This document shows, piece by piece, positions 1 to 5,835 of a stretch of 9,180 nucleotides of DNA. Location: the NCBI GenBank assembly GCA_947175455.1, contig CAMWMW010000037.1, positions 1-9,180 on the forward strand, given 5' to 3'. This DNA is from an uncultured Porphyromonadaceae bacterium (lineage in GTDB: Bacteria; Bacteroidota; Bacteroidia; Bacteroidales; Muribaculaceae). Numbering within the stretch: the stretch's first letter is position 1; the number at the start of each line of letters is the position of its first letter. Below the pieces are notes generated by a model. The model had not been told where the DNA came from. It searched no databases and was given only the letters and a program-made list of their open reading frames with translations. A program made the position numbers and the translations under genes.

Positions 1-626
1 CTCGATATCAGCGTGACGGCTGCAAGCAGGGGGAAGGCGGTCACCGCATTTCCCAGCCCGTAAGGGAGAAAGAACAGTCTGAGCACGAAATATGCGAAAA
101 CGATATATACAAAACGATAGCGCCACAGAGGCTCCATCGCTGTCATGGCGATAAAGAAATAGCAGGTGATGCCTCCGAGAATCCACGGCACTGCCGTCAG
201 CAGTTCGGGAACTATTATCTCCACCGGAAAACAGAATGCCAACAGGATTGTCAGCAGCAGTGTGGAAATGCCCATTATGGTCGTGAACGCCACGAAACCG
301 TAGAGCGCCATCGAATAGATGATCGCAGTGTCGCTCATGGGAAGATGCAGCGACAACTTTATGCGCTTGTCGGTAACCTCGGGGATGAACTGAGGCAAGC
401 CGATGAGCAGCGCGATGATGATCGGCACAAACTTGAATTTCCCTATCACCACACTCTTTTCGAGGATGATGTTGGCGAAATATTGCGCCGGTCCCCAGAT
501 GTCAAGCTCCCGCTTGACCGAGATAAATATGTATAAGACGATGCCTATGGCAATTGCGGCGGCAATGGCAATATACCACCGTGTCTTTATCCATTCCTTA
601 TATGCCAGATGGCTTAATTTCTTCAT
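1..626 (-). CDS. Second ABC-2-type permease subunit, C terminus cut by window edge
   Basis: The frame opens at ATG 626-624, 15 bp after the previous stop, and stays open to base 1, giving 208 complete codons. The translation begins MKKLSHLAYKEWIKTRWY. It aligns without gaps to the permease at 1891-2568 from residue 68 to 166, with 35 identities over 99 positions by hand count, including Q79, P82-E83, R88-I89, HLP (94-96), MAL (106-108), G110, FP (133-134) and MTAMEP (161-166). YKEWIKTRW is identical in both. About six hydrophobic segments are visible. If it is as long as its 225-residue paralogue, only about 17 residues are missing. The gene ends at the edge of the window and not at a stop codon, so truncation is an artefact of the cut. 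It is most likely the second transmembrane half of a heteromeric transporter, with possible further cassette genes beyond the window. Confidence 0.87.
   Translation of the reverse strand, partial: MKKLSHLAYKEWIKTRWYIAIAAAIAIGIVLYIFISVKRELDIWGPAQYFANIILEKSVVIGKFKFVPIIIALLIGLPQFIPEVTDKRIKLSLHLPMSDTAIIYSMALYGFVAFTTIMGISTLLLTILLAFCFPVEIIVPELLTAVPWILGGITCYFFIAMTAMEPLWRYRFVYIVFAYFVLRLFFLPYGLGNAVTAFPLLAAVTLIS
576..611 (-). repeat. 36-bp imperfect direct repeat, copy in the second permease (partner 2524-2559)
   Basis: This segment matches 2524-2559 at 31 of 36 bases, in the same orientation, and encodes the KEWIKTRW region of the two paralogous permeases. It is best read as retained coding similarity after gene duplication, not as a mobile or regulatory repeat. 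Confidence 0.6.
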
Positions 627-641
627 TGCGATAATTGCTTG

Positions 642-1889
642 TTACTGATTGCTTTTTTTGCGTCGCGGAATGGCAAACACGCCTGCCATTCCGAAGATTC
701 CGAAGAGAAGCACCACGATAGTCTCTATTATGGAGAGAATATCATTCAATGGATATCCCTCTCTTCTCCTTATGAAATATGTAGCGGCTGCGAGGATGAT
801 ATTTAGCCAGATAAAATGGAGGGGATTCCCGAAAATTATCTGTATTCCGCGTGTGGAATCCTGATAAATCGCTACCGAAAAGATATATGATGCGATCTTG
901 TCTCTGACAGAAACCTCTCTTTTGTTTTCGACAGAGATGCTTTTTACCGGTGTGTAGTCTCTGCTGAGCACATGGTAGGAAGTCCGGTCTTTGTCATATA
1001 CGATGAATGTAAGGAACATAAGGTTGGCCATCAGTGTGGCTGACTTCCCTCTGATAGAGGGAAGTGGAAGACTCTCGCAGCGCATATCCTGGTTAATGAT
1101 GTATAAATTCCCCTCTTCATCGGTAGCAATGCCCGGAAAATCCGCGCGGTTAGAGAAACTAACCGTTGCAATTTTCTTATTGCCTGGCAGGTTGACGCGT
1201 TTTGCGGACGGCTTCCTGTTTTCCATCGCGAGATTGAAAGCATCCCCTTTGGCGTCAATCACTATATAGCCATGCTTCTCGAACTCGGTTCGGTCGGCAG
1301 GCGCCCACCAGATTGCGGCGGGTGCCTCGAATCCGAGTTGGGCGAGTTCCGAGTTGAATTCCTCGCTTTTCGCGGCGTTCACGCTGTTCGTTGCGGCAGC
1401 GATGAATTCAATGCCGCGACGGTTGATGCGGAAAAGGTCATCGTTTTCGTATCTGGCCGAGACGGAGCTTTTGCGGTCTTTAAGTTCCGACAGTCCGTAG
1501 AAGAGAGACGGACGTCCGCTTGAAATGTTCATCCGGAATTTCGCATCGCCGGCTTCCTTTGCCACTACCGGTTTTCCGCATATTGTATCCGGGAACTTAT
1601 CTTCGTAAGCAAGCTGGCTTGCATTGTCGAGCGGACAGAGGGAATCTGCCTGCGCCGATGAATATTTGCGTCCCATGCTGTCGAAGTAGACACTTGTCAC
1701 CGATAGCTTGCCGTTGTCGTTGTGATATTCATATTCCGAACGTATGAAATCATTGAGCAGTTCGGAATATTCAACCTCGTGATGCTCGCTGTGGGGAGAG
1801 AAAAACATATTGAAGAGTCGCGGCAATGCCACGCAAGCTGCAACGGCAGTCAGCAATATGGCGATGATTCGTATTATTCTGTTCAGCAT
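642..1889 (-). CDS. DUF4857-like membrane-anchored protein of the ABC cassette
   Basis: This 415-residue protein has one N-terminal membrane helix (about 5-30), a soluble stretch of roughly 320 residues, and a C-terminal hairpin of two helices (about 357-373 and 384-407) ending in the basic tail RRKKSNQ. By the positive-inside rule, the RRR at 374-376 and the C-terminal basic tail make placement of the middle domain ambiguous, but a periplasmic domain is favoured by the short N-terminal basic segment. DSLCPL (82-87) with FPDTICGKPV (99-108) resembles what I recall of DUF4857 proteins, which occur in Bacteroidota beside ABC ATPase genes. The assignment is from memory and moderate. Segments such as EEGNLYIINQD and SYHVLSRDY look like propeller strands. 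There is no lipobox, although Cys19 lies in the first helix. It lies between two paralogous permease genes, one base after the first and 15 bp before the second, so it is probably a structural partner or sensor of the transporter. The biochemical function is unknown. Confidence 0.62.
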   Translation of the reverse strand: MLNRIIRIIAILLTAVAACVALPRLFNMFFSPHSEHHEVEYSELLNDFIRSEYEYHNDNGKLSVTSVYFDSMGRKYSSAQADSLCPLDNASQLAYEDKFPDTICGKPVVAKEAGDAKFRMNISSGRPSLFYGLSELKDRKSSVSARYENDDLFRINRRGIEFIAAATNSVNAAKSEEFNSELAQLGFEAPAAIWWAPADRTEFEKHGYIVIDAKGDAFNLAMENRKPSAKRVNLPGNKKIATVSFSNRADFPGIATDEEGNLYIINQDMRCESLPLPSIRGKSATLMANLMFLTFIVYDKDRTSYHVLSRDYTPVKSISVENKREVSVRDKIASYIFSVAIYQDSTRGIQIIFGNPLHFIWLNIILAAATYFIRRREGYPLNDILSIIETIVVLLFGIFGMAGVFAIPRRKKSNQ

Positions 1890-1890
1890 A

Positions 1891-2568
1891 TCACCTTTCT
1901 CCTTTGTTTAACCTGTAAGTTGAAAATAATACCAGCGGACATGACAGCAACGCTATCAGTGCCAGAAACCATGTGGCACCCCGGTTCGCTCCGTGGAAAT
2001 CCACATCGTTATAGAACAAAGACAGAAGTATGAGTCCTGTCAGCGCGTATATGAGCCTGCGGTAGCCGTTGGGTTCCATGGCAGTCATGCCGATATAATT
2101 GTAGGCTGTGTAAGCGGCAAGAAACCAGTTTATGACTGTGGCTGTCACAGGGGCTGTGATTTCCGCCGGGAAATGGAGACGGTTCTCATATTCGAAGAAA
2201 GCGAACAGAAGCATGTTCATCACCGTGACAAGCATGATGCCGAACAGAGCCATCCACGAGATAAGGCGGCGATTGTCGGCAGGAAGATGCATGGTGAGCC
2301 TGATTCTACGGTTCTTAGTCTCCGGCACATACTGCGCCATTCCTATGCATACCGCTCCCAGAAGCGGCAGATATTTCAGCCATGAGTAATAAATTCTCGG
2401 CGGCACATCATACAGTACGCTCAGCATATAGCTTTTCGCACCAAGCATGGTCATGCGGTTCTCAGCCATGGTGAAGATATAGAAGATGACCGCCGCGCCG
2501 ACTGCGAGGGAGGCGAAAAACGCCCACCGCGTCTTTATCCATTCTTTATAAAACAGATGACGTATCAT
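1891..2568 (-). CDS. Six-helix ABC-2-type permease subunit, paralogue of the gene at the left edge
   Basis: This 225-residue inner-membrane protein has about six hydrophobic segments, near residues 16-34, 64-81, 102-125, 141-160, 170-186 and 197-217. It starts with a short cytoplasmic amphipathic region carrying YKEWIKTRW (7-15), and the loop after the second helix carries PETKNRRIRLTMHLP (82-96). The same blocks occur at nearly the same positions in the truncated protein at 1-626. No soluble domain or catalytic motif is present. Immediate downstream placement from an ABC ATPase (4-bp gap) makes a transmembrane subunit of that transporter the best call. I cannot name the family with certainty. 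The start ATG at 2568 has only an AT-rich leader with a distant AGGA. The stop is one base from the next start. The conserved basic loop and HLP motif may contact the ATPase, but this is inference. Confidence 0.82.
   Translation of the reverse strand: MIRHLFYKEWIKTRWAFFASLAVGAAVIFYIFTMAENRMTMLGAKSYMLSVLYDVPPRIYYSWLKYLPLLGAVCIGMAQYVPETKNRRIRLTMHLPADNRRLISWMALFGIMLVTVMNMLLFAFFEYENRLHFPAEITAPVTATVINWFLAAYTAYNYIGMTAMEPNGYRRLIYALTGLILLSLFYNDVDFHGANRGATWFLALIALLSCPLVLFSTYRLNKGER
1892..1902 (-). promoter_or_regulatory. Ribosome-binding-like GGAG...AGGTG inside the end of the permease gene
   Basis: The last codons of the upstream permease gene read GGAGAAAGGTGA on the minus strand, then one base, then the ATG at 1889. 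GGAG is 9 bases before the ATG and AGGTG is 2 bases before it. Stop and start are separated by a single base (TGATATG), so termination and re-initiation are probably coupled. Confidence 0.45.
2524..2559 (-). repeat. 36-bp imperfect direct repeat, copy in the first permease (partner 576-611)
   Basis: This is the partner of the copy at 576-611, 1948 bp apart. The five differences are two single-base changes and one run of three changed bases. Both copies lie at the extreme 5' end of their genes and encode the same motif. Confidence 0.6.
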
Positions 2569-2572
2569 GACT

Positions 2573-3490
2573 TTAATATTTTCCTGTTAAACCGATGAAC
2601 GCGTCTTCAAGTGTCAGATCCATCTGTCGGAAGCCGGTGCTTGAGAGCCCCATTCTGTCGAGCATACTCTTCACATCCGATTCTCCGTCATATGTATAGA
2701 CCTCATAATGGTTGTTGATGCGTTCGGTGTTGACTACCATTGAATCGGTGAACTCCACGTCGTCGCGGTCAAGATCGAATGTGAACCCTTTGAACCTGTC
2801 GATGAAATCCTTTACCGGAGACTGCACGAGAACCCTGTTATAGTCCATGATGAAAACATCATCGATGAGTCTCTCCATATCCTGAATGATATGTGATGTC
2901 AGAAATACGGTTTTCCCTTTCGCCTTGCAGTATTCCCTCATATAGTCGATGAAGAGACGCCGGTAGCCCGGATCAAGACCTAAGGAGAAGTCATCGAGAA
3001 TCAGCAGGTCTGGGTCTTGCGCAAGGATGAGTCCGAGCGCGACCTGGGCGCGTTGTCCGCACGACATTGTGGAGATCTTCTGCCTGGGTAATATCTTGAG
3101 CTTGTTTATAAGTTCCCAGTATGCTTCCGCTTTCCAGTTTTTATAGAATCCCGAATAGAATTTCTCTATCTGGTGCACATTCATGAATGAATACTGAACA
3201 TGTCCCTCAATGAGATAGCCGATTCTGCTTTTTACTGCCGGCGAGAGTCTCTGCGTGTCCTCACCGTAAATGAGACACTGCCCGGACCTCGGTTCAAGAA
3301 ATCCGTTGAGGATATTGATTGTTGTGCTTTTTCCGGCACCGTTCTTCCCCAGAAGTCCCATGATTCTTCCCTCGGGCAGTGCGAAGTTCAGGTTCTGGTA
3401 AACGAGTTTTTTTCCGTAATAATGAGTCAGGTTCCTGCACTCTATTACATTCATAGATTGTTCCATTGTATTATGTGTTCTTACACCCAT
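2573..3490 (-). CDS. ABC transporter ATP-binding protein, ABC-2/drug-efflux-like type
   Basis: This 305-residue cytoplasmic subunit would bind ATP and drive the neighbouring permeases. Residue positions: Walker A GKNGAGKS at 48-55; E95 in the Q-loop position (IGYLIEG); signature MSCGQ at 142-146; Walker B LLILDD at 162-167; D-loop LGLD at 170-173; switch histidine H200 in TSHI. Two departures stand out: Asp167 occupies the usual catalytic glutamate position, and the signature has Cys where LSGGQ has Gly. Residues about 235-305 form a C-terminal extension ending in a MDLTLEDAFIGLTGKY-like tail, common in ABC-2-type ATPases. The family fold normally begins near residue 13 (MNVIECRNLTHYYG), so starts at 3466 or 3454 are also credible; GGAGG favours 3490. 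The stop is followed after 4 bp by the first permease. The family includes exporters, nutrient-independent remodelling systems and resistance pumps, so the direction and cargo are unknown. Confidence 0.95.
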   Translation of the reverse strand: MGVRTHNTMEQSMNVIECRNLTHYYGKKLVYQNLNFALPEGRIMGLLGKNGAGKSTTINILNGFLEPRSGQCLIYGEDTQRLSPAVKSRIGYLIEGHVQYSFMNVHQIEKFYSGFYKNWKAEAYWELINKLKILPRQKISTMSCGQRAQVALGLILAQDPDLLILDDFSLGLDPGYRRLFIDYMREYCKAKGKTVFLTSHIIQDMERLIDDVFIMDYNRVLVQSPVKDFIDRFKGFTFDLDRDDVEFTDSMVVNTERINNHYEVYTYDGESDVKSMLDRMGLSSTGFRQMDLTLEDAFIGLTGKY

Positions 3491-3538
3491 GTTTCCTCCG
3501 GTGGTGAAGGCGGGCGCATTATGTTTTTGAGAAATTGT
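3491..3538 (-). other. 48-bp gap between the uptake module and the ABC cassette, no promoter or terminator seen
   Basis: This is the longest accepted non-coding gap in the window. It contains neither a strong stem followed by a T run nor the Bacteroidota promoter pair TTTG (-33) with TAnnTTTG (-7). The only suggestive element is TAACCTTTAG, just at the end of the upstream gene, which has the wrong spacing and no upstream TTTG. A weak five-pair stem (CCTTC with GGAGG, one G-T pair, six-base loop) overlaps the ribosome-binding-like GGAGG but looks too weak to act as a terminator. Read-through from the upstream genes is therefore the simplest reading. Confidence 0.45.
3495..3499 (-). promoter_or_regulatory. 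Shine-Dalgarno-like GGAGG before the ABC ATPase
   Basis: On the minus strand GGAGG lies 4 bases before the ATG at 3490. It is the best ribosome-binding-like motif at any gene start here and is the reason to keep the longest ATPase start. The spacing is short, and Bacteroidota often initiate without this motif. The later in-frame starts at 3466 and 3454, which remove a 12-residue leader not expected in the family, therefore remain possible. Confidence 0.4.
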
Positions 3539-5053
3539 CTAAAGGTTACGTTTCACGAAGTAAACCCCTTTCCCCGGCAGGAGATCGGGATATTCGTTAA
3601 GTTTCTTGCCTGTTACAGTGTTATATACGTATAGCGAGGTCTTGTCTTTGGCTGCGTTGTAGAGGAATGCCACCGTGCAGTAATCCTCATCGCGCAGACC
3701 GTAATCGGCAATCTGTACAAAGACATCGAGAATCTCGTATTCCTGAGGGAAAGTGATAAGCGGTTTGGCGGGAGCCTGGAATTCCTCCATCTCGTAATAA
3801 TCGAATTTGTAGATTTCGTTACGTGTGGTGTAGAAACCGTAGCTCTCTCCGAATGAACCGAACCAATGTCTCACATCCTTCACCCATGATGGTAGAGGTA
3901 TTACCCTCTCAAGCATTATGGGCTGCACTTTTGTGCCGATATAGTTGATGAAGAAAACGTACATGTTGTAGTCGTCTCCGGTACGTCCAATCAGATAAAT
4001 GTGATATGGCTTGTTGGAACCCAGTCCGGTGGCTTCGCTGAATTCACCGCATAGATAGTCGAGTTTCAGTTGCTCTCCGTCTACCATGACAGGTTCTATG
4101 ACATCGTTATATACGTGGAAGCAGCCAATGGTGTTGTCGGTGTGGCGTATGAAGCTGGCTTTCTTATATCTCATGAAGTTCTTCGATGAAATTGCCTGAG
4201 CCACGTTCACACTCTTCACATAGGTGTTTCCGTCAAATATGGGCAGCTTCTTCTCAAGTCCGTTAAACACATGGAGTGTTCCGTTGTTGATCAGATATTT
4301 CGATGCCCCGTAGCCGAATGTGACATCCTTTATGTCAAGCGCGGGGTCATTTCCGTAATATACCCTGCCGTTTACAGGGCTGATAAGCTCGCCGATATTA
4401 TAGTTCATATCATTGTCGGGGTCAGCATCGGTCATGCTGATGCAAAATCCGTAATCGGGGGCATGGTCTGTGAAAACAGCAAGCTCGTTTGTGGAATTTA
4501 ACGCTCCGATATACCTGCCTGGCACGGTCTGACCGTCGCAAATACGTTTCACCATATTGTCGAATGTGCGGGTGAAGGCAGTGGGCTCCCCCTGCATCGA
4601 CATCCATTCAAGCGTATTCTCCGAGGTTTCATAGAGAGCCACATAAGATGGGGTGTAGCCGTTGAGAACGCGTATGGTGAAGGTCTTTCTGAATTCAAGA
4701 CCGTTCACCTTGTTGCGCACTACGTATACGCCCGGTATATCTTTGTTTATCCTGTAGCCTTCTGGAAGCTCTATCTCCCAGAGGAGGTCTTTTTCAGTAG
4801 ATATCACCTCGCTTTTTCCTATTAGCCAGAGATATTCATAATCATTCTCATCGGATCCTTCGGAAAACGCTACTTCTGGATGACATTCGAAAGTGTCACC
4901 CAAATATAAGGAGTAGACATCATGCTCGATTCCTTCCACCGCAAGAACATGATGCGGGTCATGATCCGCAAAACTGTCTTTATCTGCGAAACATGATGTC
5001 ATCAGAACCGTTGCCGCAAGTATTGTGGCTGTATGTATCAGTTTCATCTTCAT
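3539..5053 (-). CDS. PKD-like family lipoprotein, accessory to the SusCD complex
   Basis: This 504-residue predicted lipoprotein has a hydrophobic signal (residues 5-19) and a slightly atypical lipobox MTSC, with Met at -3 and Cys21 lipidated. The mature N terminus is acidic but not a textbook export signal (FADKDSFADHD). Residues about 38-130 form a beta-sandwich-like region with the PKD-like pattern: a Y-x-W core (Y74, W76), then GVYVVRNKVNGLEF and a closing TFTIRVLN strand. Residues about 133-504 are a long aromatic beta-rich region with repeated short blocks such as SYVALYETSENT, YHIYLIGRTGDDYNMYVFF and TSLYVYNTVTG. This looks like propeller blades, though I could not define a clean repeat unit. 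No enzyme motif is seen. PKD-like lipoproteins are typical companions of DUF4843 and SusCD genes, which is the main support. The start overlaps the previous stop (ATGA); Met3 is also possible. It probably docks on or beside the SusD lid and helps bind the ligand, which is inference. Confidence 0.8.
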   Translation of the reverse strand: MKMKLIHTATILAATVLMTSCFADKDSFADHDPHHVLAVEGIEHDVYSLYLGDTFECHPEVAFSEGSDENDYEYLWLIGKSEVISTEKDLLWEIELPEGYRINKDIPGVYVVRNKVNGLEFRKTFTIRVLNGYTPSYVALYETSENTLEWMSMQGEPTAFTRTFDNMVKRICDGQTVPGRYIGALNSTNELAVFTDHAPDYGFCISMTDADPDNDMNYNIGELISPVNGRVYYGNDPALDIKDVTFGYGASKYLINNGTLHVFNGLEKKLPIFDGNTYVKSVNVAQAISSKNFMRYKKASFIRHTDNTIGCFHVYNDVIEPVMVDGEQLKLDYLCGEFSEATGLGSNKPYHIYLIGRTGDDYNMYVFFINYIGTKVQPIMLERVIPLPSWVKDVRHWFGSFGESYGFYTTRNEIYKFDYYEMEEFQAPAKPLITFPQEYEILDVFVQIADYGLRDEDYCTVAFLYNAAKDKTSLYVYNTVTGKKLNEYPDLLPGKGVYFVKRNL

Positions 5054-5835
5054 TGGTCAAAATAAATCCTGTTTCCGTTTTCATCGTATACCTCATGTTC
5101 CACAAACCATTGCGTCGCGAGGCTTATCCAATAGTCGAGCTGTATCGTGGCTCCGTTGTCGCGCCAGTCGGGGTCGGTGATTCCGCTGATCTCAAGAAAT
5201 ATTGCGCATTTTCTCGGATGATACGTCAATTTGCTCAGTTTGTTGTTGTTGAGCCAGAATGCCGGTGGCTCTTCGAGATTTTTTGTAAAAGATATCTCGA
5301 TATATTGATACTCAGAGACACCGATGGCGAAGTTTTCGTTGGGAACAAGTTCGATGTGCACTTTGTAGCTGCTTGTCTCATCAAGGGCATCTGTGTTTAT
5401 TGTAATTCTCACATGGTCCTCATATAATCCTTTATGGAAAATCTGCTTATCGCTGAGTTGATAATGCACATCTCTCACCGCAAGTTTGGATTTTTCCGGG
5501 TTTATTCTCAAGAGATATTCGCGGTCATGCTCAAAGTCTATGGGACCGGTAAGCCTGACGGGAATGTCATAAACGCAGCTTCCGGCGTCAGAGCCGATAA
5601 AATGAGCGTTAAATGAGTAGTTGTCAGGATAATCCTCTTGCGGACCGAAGATTTCAAGCAGATTGCCGTTTTTATCAGTAATCGTTTTCGCGAAATTCAA
5701 TGAGCTGACAGAATCATCGTAAAGATCGAGCTTGTCTTCCTTACACGAGATAAATGCTACTGATAACGACGTATAGAGTGCTACGATTGTTATGAGTCTT
5801 ATGAGTCTTATATATTTCTCCATGGTTCCGATCAT
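5050..5835 (-). CDS. DUF4843-type surface lipoprotein
   Basis: This 261-residue lipoprotein is placed directly after SusD, as DUF4843 proteins commonly are. The N terminus has basic residues (K7, R10, R13), a hydrophobic stretch (about 14-29) and a lipobox ending FISC with Cys31. The mature protein starts C-K-E-D, matching the K-(D/E)2 lipoprotein export signal described for surface lipoproteins in Bacteroidota, so exposure on the outer face is likely. The rest is beta-rich (YDIPVRLTGP, VRITINTDAL, SYKVHIELVPN, YQYIEISFTK), ending in an aromatic region about 190-261 with WLNNNKLSKLTYHP and DYWISLATQWF. No catalytic motif is visible. The chosen start overlaps the SusD stop as ATGA; Met5 (5823) is an alternative that still gives a complete signal peptide. 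The next gene also begins with an ATGA overlap, so both neighbours look translationally coupled to it. The family call rests on recalled motif and context. The probable role is an accessory subunit of the SusCD complex. Confidence 0.85.
   Translation of the reverse strand: MIGTMEKYIRLIRLITIVALYTSLSVAFISCKEDKLDLYDDSVSSLNFAKTITDKNGNLLEIFGPQEDYPDNYSFNAHFIGSDAGSCVYDIPVRLTGPIDFEHDREYLLRINPEKSKLAVRDVHYQLSDKQIFHKGLYEDHVRITINTDALDETSSYKVHIELVPNENFAIGVSEYQYIEISFTKNLEEPPAFWLNNNKLSKLTYHPRKCAIFLEISGITDPDWRDNGATIQLDYWISLATQWFVEHEVYDENGNRIYFDQ
5791..5808 (-). repeat. Two tandem 9-bp units in the DUF4843-type signal peptide
   Basis: The unit TATGAGTCT (plus strand) occurs twice in direct succession. On the coding strand it yields the residue repeat R-L-I R-L-I at 10-15, at the junction of the basic and hydrophobic parts of the signal peptide. 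The unit is a multiple of three, so copy-number change would keep the frame. Confidence 0.6.

Noticed and set aside
403..648. Plus-strand open frames at 345-536 and 403-648 at the left end
   Set aside because: They lie antisense to the truncated permease, whose minus frame is open over all 626 bases and aligns residue by residue with its paralogue.
3495..3512. CCTTC/GGAGG stem before the ATPase as a terminator or riboregulator
   Set aside because: Only five pairs including one G-T, with a six-base loop and no following T run. A stem this weak occurs easily by chance.
3539..3548. TAACCTTTAG on the minus strand as a -7 promoter element for the ABC cassette
   Set aside because: The Bacteroidota -7 element is TAnnTTTG. 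Here the spacing is off by one, the final G is displaced, and no TTTG lies at the expected upstream distance.
3200..3634. Plus-strand 144-codon open frame opposite the ATPase and the PKD-like gene end
   Set aside because: It crosses two well-supported minus-strand genes and the gap between them, and its translation shows no recognisable domain, signal or membrane pattern. It is a shadow frame.
4993..5427. Plus-strand 144-codon open frame opposite the PKD-like/DUF4843-type junction
   Set aside because: Antisense to two lipoprotein genes whose signal peptides and overlaps are clear; the translation has no family features.
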